Shown in pieces: positions 9,966 through 18,738 of a DNA stretch of 64,000 bases. Source of the DNA: Terriglobus roseus DSM 18391 (GTDB lineage Bacteria > Acidobacteriota > Terriglobia > Terriglobales > Acidobacteriaceae); NCBI RefSeq assembly GCF_000265425.1, contig NC_018014.1, positions 3,534,001-3,598,000 of the forward strand, in the 5' to 3' direction. A model generated the notes under the pieces. That model ran no database searches. It saw only the letters and a program-made list of their open reading frames with translations, and was not told the origin of the DNA. The position numbers were made by a program, and so were the translations under genes. Numbering within the stretch: the first letter of the stretch is position 1; the number at the start of each line of letters is the position of its first letter.

Positions 9966-10979
9966 CTAGTGGCAGGATTCGCGGAGGATCAGTTCGACCG
10001 GCTGGATCGACGTCCGCGGACGGCGCACCTTCGGATCGGAGCTGAGGATGGATAGCAGCATCTTCGCAACGCGCATGCCCAGTTCCCTGCTCTTTTGGTC
10101 GACACTTGTCAGCGGCACCCGCAGATGGGTGTCGTAGTGAAGATTGCCGCAGCCAACTACGGCGACATCCTGCGGCACGCGCAATCCCGCCTCCAGAATG
10201 GCATCGATGGCGCCAATCGCCAGCGGATCGCTGTAGCAAAAGACCGCGTCCGGCCTTGGATCGACTGCAAGCAGGCGAGTCATGGCCAACTTGCCCTCCA
10301 GATTGCTATCGACATCGACCGTGGACGTTTCGACAACGTACCTGTCATCGAGCTTTCGCCGAACCTCTTCGAATGCCTTCCGATAGCCCTGATAACGCCC
10401 GCGCCCAATCGAGCTTGCAGGACCGCGGATGTGAGCGATTCTTTTACGTTTCTTCGACAGGAGATGGGATGTTGCGAGATATCCCATCTGGACGTTGTCG
10501 GAACCGACGAAATCGCACGGAAAGTCTTCAAAGGACCGATCAAGGAGAATCAGTGGCGTGCCCTGCTGCTGGATCTGCCCGAAGAGTGCAGGCGGTTCAG
10601 AGGCACAGGATGCGACCACCAAGGCATCGAGCCGCAACGCAAGCAGGTGTTCCATCTGCTGCTCTTCCAGTCCTCGATCTTCTTCGGAGGAAGACAGGAC
10701 CAGGTAGTAGCCCTTCTTGCGAAGTTCTGCCGCGAGAGATTGTGCTATTTCGACAAAGTAGGGATGCAGCAGATCTGGTACGACCAGGCCTACGAGTTGA
10801 CTCTTGCCCGTGACAAGGGAGCGAGCCTGAAGGTTCGGGCGAAAGTTGAGTTCCTTTGCCTTTTCGAGTACCTTGCGGCGTGTCTCAGCGCCGATATCGC
10901 TATGACCCCGCATCACCTTGGAAACCGTGATCACAGAGACGCCAACGGCCACCGCAATATCTTTAAGCGTTGCCCGCAT
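9966..10979 (-). CDS. LacI-family transcriptional regulator
   Basis: A 337-residue regulator. The N-terminal LacI helix-turn-helix (LKDIAVAVGVSVITVSKVM, about 4-24) and hinge helix region (PNLQARSLVTGKS) precede a periplasmic-binding-protein-like sensor (about 60-330), which in this family binds a sugar or sugar phosphate. Length is normal. The start is the ATG at 10979. It lies upstream of and in the same direction as the receptor/GH95 genes, with a promoter and palindrome in the 188-bp gap, so the local operon is its probable target (inference). The effector is unknown; a fucose-derived sugar would fit. Confidence 0.93.
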   Translation of the reverse strand: MRATLKDIAVAVGVSVITVSKVMRGHSDIGAETRRKVLEKAKELNFRPNLQARSLVTGKSQLVGLVVPDLLHPYFVEIAQSLAAELRKKGYYLVLSSSEEDRGLEEQQMEHLLALRLDALVVASCASEPPALFGQIQQQGTPLILLDRSFEDFPCDFVGSDNVQMGYLATSHLLSKKRKRIAHIRGPASSIGRGRYQGYRKAFEEVRRKLDDRYVVETSTVDVDSNLEGKLAMTRLLAVDPRPDAVFCYSDPLAIGAIDAILEAGLRVPQDVAVVGCGNLHYDTHLRVPLTSVDQKSRELGMRVAKMLLSILSSDPKVRRPRTSIQPVELILRESCH

Positions 10980-11029
10980 TGCTGCAGTCTACCTCAGTCG
11001 TCTCAACCAGTCCGCGCGATGTAACTCTG

Positions 11030-11060
11030 TTGCGCCGCGGTCGAGGACACCACGGCGCAA
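11030..11060 (-). terminator. Possible terminator after the Gfo/Idh gene
   Basis: Inverted repeat TTGCGCCG (11030-11037) / CGGCGCAA (11053-11060), 8 bp with a 15-nt loop that could pair further. It lies between the oxidoreductase stop (11186) and the LacI start. Confidence 0.35.
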
Positions 11061-11185
11061 ACAGGAAGACAGCACATATTCGACAGCTCGCGCAAAGCGC
11101 GCAGCCCTTACGAGTGCGCAGACACGTCCCTGCTCCCGCCTCACCGTTGCCGGTGATGACGTATCAGCATATCCACCACGCCATC

Positions 11186-12736
11186 TTAGGAGAGAACCCA
11201 ACCAGAACGGTTCTCTCGCCGAATGAATGGCGCGGCCTGCGGGCAATTCTTCGCGATCATCCTGGGTCCATCCCATTCGATCTTCTGTCCAGCCCGAAGG
11301 GACACGCAGCCCAGCAGCATGATCTCTACGAGCCGTGCAGCAACATCGAAGCGTGAATAGCATAGCTCCGGCTTGTTTTCCTTCACGGCATTGAGCCATT
11401 CCAGCGCGTGCGCCTGGACCAGGTTTCCGGCGTTGCGATTACGAGGCAGTCGCTCTGGATACTTCGCCATGGCAGGGTGCTTCAGGTAATTTACAAATTC
11501 CTTATCGCCCTTCAGCTTGATGAAGAAGTTCGTGCCATAGTCGTCCGGTGAGAAGACCATGCCTCCATCGCCGATCAACAGGCAGCCGCTATCGGGAAGC
11601 TTGCCCTGCAGCGCGACGATGTCAGCAGTCAGTTCTGCCGGCGGCTTATTTGTCAGATCGTGTCCGCCACGAAGCGCCTCGTTCGGCTGACCGCCGTCGT
11701 ACCACCACAGCGTGAGTGGATCGTGTTCGACCTTGCGGTTGTGATGGAACAGATGAGGATGCTCAAGCGGAACGCGGGCTGTGCGCTTCGGGAAGGCGAA
11801 GCGGATCTTGGAGCCGACGGGATACGACTCCTTGTTCATCTTGCCGAGAGGGATCGCTTCAATCTCCGTCGGGTAATCGAGATCCAACGCACGGAACGGC
11901 ATGTTCACGGTGTGGCAAGCCATGTCGCCGAGCGCGCCGGTGCCGAAGTCCTGCCAGCCGCGCCAGTTGAACTGCGTGTACACGCCGTTCTTATCCTTGG
12001 GATTGCGATTGCCAACGTACGGCCGCATGGGAGCGGGTCCGATCCAGGTATCCCAGTCCAGAGTGGCTGGGATGGGATCTTCGCCGACCGGCCGATCCAT
12101 CGCCTGCGGCCACACGGGACGGTTGGTCCAGACATGCACCTCATGCACCTGCCCGATGAGGCCGTCCTGGATGGTCTCAACAGCGCGACGCAGGCCTTCG
12201 GACGCGCTGCCCTGGTTGCCCATCTGGGTGACGAGCTTCTTGTCATGCGCCATGGTGCGGAGGTAGCGCGCCTCATAGATGGTCTGCGTCAGCGGTTTCT
12301 GACAGAAGATTGCCTTGCCCTTCTTCATGGCGAGCGTTGCAGCAATCGCGTGCATGTGATCTGGAGTAGAGATGGTGACGGCATCAATCTGATTGCCCAT
12401 CTGGTCCAGCATCTGGCGGAAGTCCTTGTAGAACTTCGCGCTCGCATACTTCTTGGTCTGCGTCTCGTACGCCTCGGTTCCCGTGTCCACATCGCACAAT
12501 GCGACGATATTTTCCCCAGCGCAGGCGTCGGTGTCGCTCCTACCCTTGCCGCTGAGGCCGATGCAGGCAACGTTCAGCTTGCTGTTGAGATGCTGTCCGC
12601 GCACAATCGCCGGCATCCCCAGCGCAAGAGCACCAGCGGCCAGCGAGGTGGTTTTGAGGAATTCACGGCGATCAACACGGGAAGGAGCGGCAGCGTGCGG
12701 ACCGATCAGGAGCAGGGATTCACTGGACTTAGACAC
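11186..12736 (-). CDS. Tat-exported Gfo/Idh/MocA-family oxidoreductase
   Basis: NAD(P)-dependent sugar oxidoreductase family. A twin-arginine signal (VDRREFLKTTSLAAG, then GMPAIVRG) is followed by a Rossmann start (LNVACIGLSGKGRSD), a cofactor region with DVDTGTEAYE, and FCQKPLTQT, where the usual family EKP motif reads QKP. A Gfo/Idh/MocA C-terminal fold follows. I start at the GTG at 12736, giving 516 residues and a reasonable n-region before the RR; the frame is open to 12835 and no candidate has a strong ribosome site, so the start is uncertain. Tat export with prebound NADP is known for glucose-fructose oxidoreductase. It lies 148 nt downstream of the AraC gene. Substrate unknown. Confidence 0.85.
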   Translation of the reverse strand: MSKSSESLLLIGPHAAAPSRVDRREFLKTTSLAAGALALGMPAIVRGQHLNSKLNVACIGLSGKGRSDTDACAGENIVALCDVDTGTEAYETQTKKYASAKFYKDFRQMLDQMGNQIDAVTISTPDHMHAIAATLAMKKGKAIFCQKPLTQTIYEARYLRTMAHDKKLVTQMGNQGSASEGLRRAVETIQDGLIGQVHEVHVWTNRPVWPQAMDRPVGEDPIPATLDWDTWIGPAPMRPYVGNRNPKDKNGVYTQFNWRGWQDFGTGALGDMACHTVNMPFRALDLDYPTEIEAIPLGKMNKESYPVGSKIRFAFPKRTARVPLEHPHLFHHNRKVEHDPLTLWWYDGGQPNEALRGGHDLTNKPPAELTADIVALQGKLPDSGCLLIGDGGMVFSPDDYGTNFFIKLKGDKEFVNYLKHPAMAKYPERLPRNRNAGNLVQAHALEWLNAVKENKPELCYSRFDVAARLVEIMLLGCVSLRAGQKIEWDGPRMIAKNCPQAAPFIRRENRSGWVLS

Positions 12737-12883
12737 GGGCACAGGATACACATGCGACGTTACTGCCGCCAAACTTGCAGGTTCCTTGCCGCGACAGGGC
12801 ATATCGATTGTGATCAGCGGAGCCGACTGCGACACTGCGACAAAACTAGAGTTCCGTGCGTGCTCCGGTGCATCGCTCGGCGA

Positions 12884-13777
12884 TTACTGATCCAGGACGA
12901 GGCCTCTTCGGAGTTGGCCAGGAGTCACTGACCGCTCTTTCGTCATCGCTGAAGTCAGGTGCGTCTGACTCGAGAAACCTGCCTTGAACGCGATATCGGT
13001 GATAGACGATTTCGTGGTCGTGAGTAGTTCCTGCGCAAGATCTAGACGCAGATTCACCAGGAATTTATGTGGAGTCTGCCCGGTCTCGGCTTTGAAGCAC
13101 TTCAGGAAGTGGTTAGCCGAGTAGCCCACAACATCAGCCAGACTTTCTACCGTGATTGCCGTGCCGATTTCGCTTCGCATGTACTGCGTGACCTTGTCGA
13201 TGGTCTTTTTCGGCATCCGCCGTTGGCGGCGTTCCGGCCGTGCGGCTGCGGAAGAATGGTTCCGAATGAGTTCCATTCCGAGCAGCGTGAGCAACGAGTC
13301 TGTGTACAGGCTGGAGGGCTCGTGATGCGGCTGCATAAACTCCGAACGAAGCATTTGGGCGATCTGTCGTATCCGGTCCGAGACGAACGGGAGAGCATCG
13401 ACTTCCAGCTCCAACCGTGTGGCGCCGACCTCCTGCTGAGCAATCTTGCTTAGCCAGTCGGACTCGACCGAGAACACTGCCACCTCTTTGTGGTTGTGCC
13501 AACGCGCCCAGTAGTCAGCGCCGGCCGGCACAATCTCGCATGAGCCTGCGTGCGCATCAACGGTTCGAATACGAGAGCCTGCCAGCCTCGTCTCGCGTCC
13601 CACGCACGTGGTGAAGCTGCAAAGGATGAGGTGTCCAGTCAACTGATGGGAGATCTCGGCCGGCTGATGCCGATTGATGGCCGCCATGCCGTGGTCGGTC
13701 GTGGAGCTTGGTCCCCACTTAGGAACAGGAACTGCCGCTCGCTGCGCCGGCCTTTCTTTCTTCAGGTCCGGACTCAA
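12884..13777 (-). CDS. AraC-family transcriptional regulator
   Basis: A 297-residue regulator. The N-terminal half (about 30-150) is a cupin-like sensing region, and the last ~95 residues hold the two helix-turn-helix motifs of the AraC family (ITVESLADVVGYSANHFLKC and ITDIAFKAGFSSQTHLTSAM). The ending TPGQLRRG is typical. It is divergent from the SDR gene at 13902 and upstream of the Gfo/Idh gene on the same strand, so either is a plausible target. The inducer cannot be read from the sequence. Confidence 0.92.
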   Translation of the reverse strand: MSPDLKKERPAQRAAVPVPKWGPSSTTDHGMAAINRHQPAEISHQLTGHLILCSFTTCVGRETRLAGSRIRTVDAHAGSCEIVPAGADYWARWHNHKEVAVFSVESDWLSKIAQQEVGATRLELEVDALPFVSDRIRQIAQMLRSEFMQPHHEPSSLYTDSLLTLLGMELIRNHSSAAARPERRQRRMPKKTIDKVTQYMRSEIGTAITVESLADVVGYSANHFLKCFKAETGQTPHKFLVNLRLDLAQELLTTTKSSITDIAFKAGFSSQTHLTSAMTKERSVTPGQLRRGLVLDQ

Positions 13778-13901
13778 AGGACGCTCTCCACAGCGTGCTC
13801 AGTTTAGCACCGTAATCTGCAAGAACCGGGGTTTCCTGAAAGACCTCCTGGCCTGCCATTTCCTACTCTGGATTTGCGCTTACAAGCGCCAGGAGATCAC
13901 G

Positions 13902-14657
13902 ATGACGTATTCACTCGCAGGTAAGACCGCCGTAGTCACCGGAGCCACGCGAAACATGGGACGGGCCGTAGCGGTCATGCTCGCGGGCCATCAGGCGAAC
14001 GTTGTGGTTCATTGCCGTTCCAAAGCCTCTCTGGCTGAAGCGGAAGAGACCGCGCGCCTGGTAGAGAGCGCCGGAGGCCGGGCCGCCGTATACCAGGGTG
14101 AGCTTACCGATCAGCAGTCGGTTGAGGCTGTCTTCGAGTTCGCCGACCGCACTTTTGGAGAACTGGGTGTGCTGGTGAACACCGCGGGCAAAGTCATCAA
14201 GAAACCGATTGCGCAGATCACGGAGCAGGATTATGACGACAGCTTCATGATCAACGCAAAGGTGCCTTTTTTCGCCATGCAGTCTGCAGCGAAACGAATG
14301 ACAGCGGGTGGTCGCATCATCAACATCGGAACCACTCTTCTTGGTGCAACCACTGGTCTGTACTCGATCTACGCCGGCAGCAAGGCGCCCCTGGAAGACT
14401 TCACGCGCGCCCTTGCAAAGGAGATCGGTGCGTCCGGAGTGACTGTCAACACGATCGCCCCCGGTCCGCTCGACACGTCCTTCTTCCACCCTGCAGAGAC
14501 AAAGGAATCGACAGACTTCTTGAAGCACATGAGCGTTACCGGCGAGCTTGGCAAAGTGGAGCAGATCGTTCCGACGATCGAGTTTCTGATCTCACCGGAA
14601 GCGCAGTGGGTCACGGCACAAACGATCTTCGTCAACGGTGGTTTCGTGGCGCGCTAG
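13902..14657 (+). CDS. Short-chain dehydrogenase/reductase (SDR)
   Basis: A classical NAD(P)(H)-dependent SDR of 251 residues. The start is the ATG at 13902, with AGGAG 6 nt upstream; the open frame continues to 13674 but overlaps the AraC gene. The cofactor motif is TGATRNMG (TGxxxGxG variant with M in place of I/L), followed by NTAGK. The catalytic Tyr-Lys pair is in YAGSKAPLEDF; the preceding IGTTLLGATTG supplies Ser/Thr. The C-terminal end (WVTAQTIFVNGGFV) fits FabG-like members. Divergent arrangement suggests AraC control. The substrate is unknown. Confidence 0.93.
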   Translation: MTYSLAGKTAVVTGATRNMGRAVAVMLAGHQANVVVHCRSKASLAEAEETARLVESAGGRAAVYQGELTDQQSVEAVFEFADRTFGELGVLVNTAGKVIKKPIAQITEQDYDDSFMINAKVPFFAMQSAAKRMTAGGRIINIGTTLLGATTGLYSIYAGSKAPLEDFTRALAKEIGASGVTVNTIAPGPLDTSFFHPAETKESTDFLKHMSVTGELGKVEQIVPTIEFLISPEAQWVTAQTIFVNGGFVAR

Positions 14658-14669
14658 GCGCACGCAAAG

Positions 14670-14713
14670 GTCGAGAACGCTGCGCGGCCGAGCCTCGCTG
14701 CAGCGTTCTCGAC
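14670..14713 (+). terminator. Terminator after the SDR gene
   Basis: Perfect 14-bp inverted repeat (14670-14683 and 14700-14713; GTCGAGAACGCTGC/GCAGCGTTCTCGAC) with a 16-nt loop, 13 nt after the SDR stop, in the gap between convergent genes. Confidence 0.7.
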
Positions 14714-14781
14714 CATCACGATGGGGGCCTAGACCTGGTCCGATTTCAGCGAACGACACGGATCTATTCCGGCTGCTCCTA

Positions 14782-16113
14782 CTATGACTGCCGATCGCCG
14801 TTGAGCAGATGTGCGAGCCCTGTCCGCAACTCGGCAAGTTCGGCTCGCGCACCAAGCTCCTGATAGGTCGCCGCAAGTTCCTCCAGTGCTGCACACAACG
14901 CCCGAGTCGGGATGTGGCTGGAGAGCGATTTCCCCAAAGTTCCTACCATCCGAAACACTCCTCCCCTGGAAGAAGCGGGCAGCGTCGGAAGGCTTACGCT
15001 GAGTGACGAGACAATTAGTGCAAGGCTCTGGTGCTGGTGAGACTCCGTGGCGGCAACCATCAGGCTTTCGATCGAATCCAGTACCTGCGCGAAAAGCGGA
15101 TCATCTTAAAAGATCTGTGTTGCCGTCGGTTGGGCTCGCTGCACTGGAGTCGCCCATGCGTGTAATAGTCTTTGCAACGCGTGGATCACGATCGCGCCGA
15201 CAGCCGGATCAGAGTGCGCTGTCGAAATGGCGGTCCAGCCGATGGTCGCCAGGTGATCGAGGCTATAGGCCGGATCGTGTGTGATGTCGCGTTGCACACG
15301 AATCATAAGTGCTTCGAGTACCCGGCGTGGAAGCTCAGTGACATTCGTCGCTCCACCAATCCACGCAACCCGTGTACCCGCAGGAAGAAACGAGCCGATT
15401 GGCTTGGTTAAGTACAGGCGCGCTGCGGGTTCTGAGGCGAGAGCACGTTCGAGCGCCTTGAAGTCAACTTTGACCAGATAGCCATCCGCAGGACAAAGGA
15501 TGGGTATTTCTGCTGCAGGCTGTACAAGGGGAGCCGCGGCGGCGAGCAGTTGCAACTGCCGTACCCGAGCTTCCTTCGCAGCTTCAACTATGGTGTCGAT
15601 GACCGTCATCGGCCGCGTCTGATCGACCGTTCCGTAGATCAACACGATAAGAGCAGTCAGCGCCAGCGCCCCAAGAAAGGTAGAGACCATGACGCCAAAC
15701 ACAGGGGTCTTCGTGTGCGTTGTTTGCACCAGAGTGATGAGTACAAACAGCGAGACGCCGACAAAGAAACCGAACCACGCGCGATTTGATTTGCGGCGAA
15801 GATAATGATCAACGATCTGCGAGTTCAACACAGTCGCGCCCTGTTGCACTGCCAGCAGAAGGATTGAAAAGGTTAGTGACGTGACGGTGAATAGACTGCC
15901 TGCAATCGCTGTCAGAACTCCGATGGCCGCCTGCGTGTCGCCGACATACTGACTGAGCCACAAGCGGAAGAACCCCCATGTCGCCTGCGGACCTGCGTGG
16001 TTGTCGAGCCAATCCACCAATTCCGCAAGAATGACAAAGCCGACGACAATCAGCGAAGGGATGATCAGAAATTCCCACACGGAATCATTACGCCGCTTTA
16101 TTAGTCCACGCAC
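14782..16113 (-). pseudogene. DUF2254 membrane protein interrupted by an in-frame TAA
   Basis: A predicted inner-membrane protein of the DUF2254 family, function unknown. The start is the GTG at 16113, with AAAGGAG 8 nt upstream. Four hydrophobic segments occupy roughly residues 10-140, including VTSLTFSILLLAVQQGATV, then a soluble domain. A TAA at 15106-15108 (codon 336) stops translation, but the same frame stays open to the TAG at 14782 and still reads like family sequence (DDPLFAQVLDSIESL). Read through, the product would be 443 codons, near the usual length; stopped, it is 335 residues lacking its C-terminal quarter. A recent nonsense mutation or a sequence error are the main explanations. 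Confidence 0.75.
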
Positions 16114-16384
16114 TCCGACGACTCCTTTGGATGGGTAACACTTGATCTGCGGTACTCGATATCTTTCAGAGCACAAGGGATCTCCATCAGTTGCTACGCC
16201 GGCACAGAGAACGAGACGCGAGTCTCCCCAGGAGGACCCGGTTGCCGTAAATCGGTCGCTCCAGGAGCGCGTTGGAAGCGACTTAGAGGAGGCAAATGGC
16301 GCCTGGCCAAGAAAAAAGGGCAACGAAGTCATAGCTGAGTCATAGGCTTTCTTTGAGCGCACATGCGCTTTAAGGAGCAATACC

Positions 16385-16630
16385 ATGACTCAGAAGTCCC
16401 TTTTCGTGTTCGCACTGTCACTCGCACTCGGCACCTCGGCCCTCTCCGCTCACGCAGCATCCACCGCAGTAAGCGGTGCGAACCCACGCCCCCAGGCCGT
16501 CAGCGGCGCAAATCCCCGTCCCCAGGCAGTCAGCGGTGCGAACCCACGGCCACAGGCGGATAGCAATGCGGTCGCCTCATCCCCGGACGTGAGCGTTTGG
16601 GCAGTCCTCATGACGGCACTTGGTCTGTAA
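16385..16630 (+). CDS. Small exported peptide with three AVSGANPRPQ repeats
   Basis: An 81-residue product I do not recognise. The ATG at 16385 has AAGGAG 7 nt upstream. A Sec signal peptide (residues 1-24, ending SAHA) is followed by three perfect tandem 10-residue repeats AVSGANPRPQ (residues 28-57, bases 16466-16555), then a 24-residue tail ending in a hydrophobic VSVWAVLMTALGL. The three 30-base units differ only by synonymous changes, which argues that the peptide sequence is selected. Cleavage between repeats would release identical Pro/Arg-containing peptides, but no protease or modifying enzyme is adjacent. Two membrane-protein genes follow at 43 and 48 nt. Alternatives are a structural or cell-surface repeat peptide. 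No function is assigned. Confidence 0.75.
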   Translation: MTQKSLFVFALSLALGTSALSAHAASTAVSGANPRPQAVSGANPRPQAVSGANPRPQADSNAVASSPDVSVWAVLMTALGL

Positions 16631-16673
16631 CAAACAGCAGCCTTCGGGTACCCTTTCGGAAGAGGGGGTATCC

Positions 16674-17405
16674 GTGAAGCTGTCTCTTTTAGAGATCGCC
16701 TTATGGGCGGTGAACTCGGTCCTCAATGTCGTCCTGCTTCTCGTGCTGTTTTTAAAAGGGCGCTGGAGGATCGTTCCCTGGTTCACCACCTGGATCGGGT
16801 ACGGATTGTTCTACGCACTCGCTTGCTTTCTCGATTACAGGCTCGGCTCCAAAGAAAGTTATCGTGTCGTCTATTGGGTCGGCGCCCTGGGTGACTTCCT
16901 GCTCCAGATCGCAGTCATTGCGGAGATCGCTCGATCTGCTTTGAAGCGAGAGGGAAACTGGGTGGAAGGGGCTAAGAAGGCGATTCTCCCGTTCCTTGCA
17001 TTCGGGCCGATTCTAGCGGCCGGGCTGGCGACATGGATAACGCCAGCTGCGAGCAATGTTCTTGACGGACTGGCGTCGCGCGCAAGCCTCTTCTCCACAG
17101 TGCTGGTTTGCTTTCTATTTGTCGCGGTGGTCCGAGCGACGCAGAACCTTGGTCTTGATTGGCGAAGCTATATCGCGCGCGAAAGTTTCGGGCTTACGGT
17201 GTGGACGCTGGCCGCCTTCGTGATCGATTCCCTTCATGCCTACTGGCGCACTATGGGACACTTCGGACTCCTTGAAAATACGAGGAACTCTGTATATCAA
17301 GGTGTTCTTTTGTTCTGGTGCATCGCCTTCTGGTTACCGGAACCCGAGACGCCAATTATGCCCGCACGCTTGAAAGATGACTATCAGCGCCGAATACAGC
17401 GATAA
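16674..17405 (+). CDS. Polytopic membrane protein, unknown function
   Basis: A 243-residue protein with about seven predicted transmembrane segments (roughly residues 5-27, 33-52, 63-84, 100-120, 130-150, 168-187, 207-223). I use the GTG at 16674 because AGAGGGGG lies 6 nt upstream and the hydrophobic first helix begins right after it. It starts 43 nt after the repeat-peptide gene and is followed at 48 nt by another membrane-anchored product, so the three look co-transcribed. No catalytic motif is evident. The fold resembles the 7-TM sensor modules found in Acidobacteriota but lacks any kinase or output domain. Confidence 0.75.
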   Translation: MKLSLLEIALWAVNSVLNVVLLLVLFLKGRWRIVPWFTTWIGYGLFYALACFLDYRLGSKESYRVVYWVGALGDFLLQIAVIAEIARSALKREGNWVEGAKKAILPFLAFGPILAAGLATWITPAASNVLDGLASRASLFSTVLVCFLFVAVVRATQNLGLDWRSYIARESFGLTVWTLAAFVIDSLHAYWRTMGHFGLLENTRNSVYQGVLLFWCIAFWLPEPETPIMPARLKDDYQRRIQR

Positions 17406-17453
17406 AATGATGAGCGGTGACTCTCACCTCGTCCATCCCCACTGGAGTGTTGC

Positions 17454-17984
17454 ATGCTTGTCCTGATCGTTCTGTTTGGCTTTCTCGCCTCCTATGGAGT
17501 GATTCAGGGGCGCTTCTATTGGCGACGACGCAGAGTCCATAGAACAAGTGTTGAGGAGCTTGCAGCCCGGATCCGACCCGTGGACATGGACCTGATCAGC
17601 GAGATTGCGGCAAACTTCCTAAATCCTTCGCAGCTGCGGTTACGCTTGGAACCTCCCACAATGTGGCGTGATCTTGGTGAGGAGAAAGGCCTGGCGGTCC
17701 TGGCGGCAAATGCAGACGCGATGCTGGATCTTGCAACAATAGCCTCGAAATGGGATCAAGTTGAAGGACGAATCATCGCGGAGATGGTCCGTCGGGACGG
17801 CGTCCGGCTCAAGCGCGCCGTGTGGAAGATCCGAGTCGCAACTCTCTTCGGGTTTTGTGAGGTCTTCGCACCGTTTCAATTGCAGGAAGCTGCCGCAGCA
17901 TACTACCTGATGCGAACACGGTTGCTGACCCTCTACGAGGGAGCACCTTTCGGTATCTCATTCCCTTTGGCCGCAGCCCTGTAA
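17454..17984 (+). CDS. Membrane-anchored hypothetical protein
   Basis: A 176-residue protein of unknown function. One N-terminal hydrophobic helix (about 1-18) is followed by RRRR-rich residues and a soluble helical domain. The positive cluster after the helix predicts N-out/C-in topology with the domain in the cytoplasm. The ATG at 17454 has GGAG 6 nt upstream. It is third in the plus-strand group begun by the repeat-peptide gene, which may mean a shared role. I see no known motif. Confidence 0.7.
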   Translation: MLVLIVLFGFLASYGVIQGRFYWRRRRVHRTSVEELAARIRPVDMDLISEIAANFLNPSQLRLRLEPPTMWRDLGEEKGLAVLAANADAMLDLATIASKWDQVEGRIIAEMVRRDGVRLKRAVWKIRVATLFGFCEVFAPFQLQEAAAAYYLMRTRLLTLYEGAPFGISFPLAAAL

Positions 17985-18121
17985 GCTATTTCCAATCGAA
18001 GCGTCGCCGATGTCTACTATTCCGCAGTGATGAGGATGTTGTGGGCGTTTGGCTGGTGTGGAGTTCAGGATCCGCCGGGCCTCGCTTGTTACAACGAACC
18101 TCTGTTCGGATAAGGACGCCG

Positions 18122-18156
18122 ACGATCGGTTCGAATCGATCGTTAAGTCGCGACTT
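18122..18156. repeat. Two adjacent palindromes between convergent genes
   Basis: ACGATCG-gTTCGAAt-CGATCGT (18122-18143) is a 22-bp palindrome with one mismatched pair. One base later AAGTCGCGACTT (18145-18156) is a perfect 12-bp palindrome. They lie in the 220-bp gap between the membrane-protein operon and a convergent minus-strand gene. Neither looks like a classic intrinsic terminator. Confidence 0.5.
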
Positions 18157-18204
18157 CGCGGAACGCTGCTGTCGGTAGACTCCCTGAGTTGCAAGTGACG
18201 AGCC

Positions 18205-18717
18205 TCAGCTGGAGCCGCCAACCTCCTGGTGAGTTGCTGACTTATCTCGCCTATAGACACCCACGACCTTCACGGAAACGCCCTGCGAATCAGAGGAGAT
18301 TGTCGTGATGGTCATGATCCGGCCGTCCTCAGACAGCACGCGCTCGCTGGTCGCAGCTACCTGGAAGGCACTCTTATAGGTTGCTGTCACAGTGTTCTTC
18401 TCGCGGCGAAGGCTTACAGGCAAAAGGATTCCTTTGGTGCCTGTGACCATGGCGGGCTTGCCGTCGTAGCCCGCGGTGTAGTCGACATCGAATGCCTCAC
18501 CGATTGCGGGTTGCGTATGTGAGTGGTAATGCACGCCGCGGACTTCTCGTGTCATCTCGATGGTCATCTGTTTCGGGCACGTGTCTGCCGGGTAGCGCGA
18601 AGCCGACGGATCGAGTATCCATCTTCCAAGAAAAGGGTCCGAGGCGGCGTCAGCGTCTCGGACGAGTGAAGGACTTAGCATGATGATTGATAAACAGAAC
18701 GCTGACAGTGGTTTCAT
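18205..18717 (-). CDS. Secreted hypothetical protein
   Basis: A 170-residue protein with a signal peptide of about 25 residues (ending DADA), then WxLDPSASRYP and a beta-rich body containing repeated T/V strands, similar in style to the small secreted lipocalin-like proteins common in Acidobacteriota. The ATG has CGGAG 5 nt upstream. Its start is 21 nt from the stop of the di-heme gene on the same strand, so they probably form one transcript. No enzymatic motif; a binding or accessory role is only a guess. Confidence 0.75.
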   Translation of the reverse strand: MKPLSAFCLSIIMLSPSLVRDADAASDPFLGRWILDPSASRYPADTCPKQMTIEMTREVRGVHYHSHTQPAIGEAFDVDYTAGYDGKPAMVTGTKGILLPVSLRREKNTVTATYKSAFQVAATSERVLSEDGRIMTITTISSDSQGVSVKVVGVYRRDKSATHQEVGGSS

Positions 18718-18738
18718 CGTGACTCCGGATCTCTGCTG

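Noticed and set aside
16466..16555. Three 30-bp repeats considered as a CRISPR or DNA-level tandem repeat
   Set aside because: No spacers; the units lie inside a coding frame and differ only by synonymous changes, so the repeat is at protein level.
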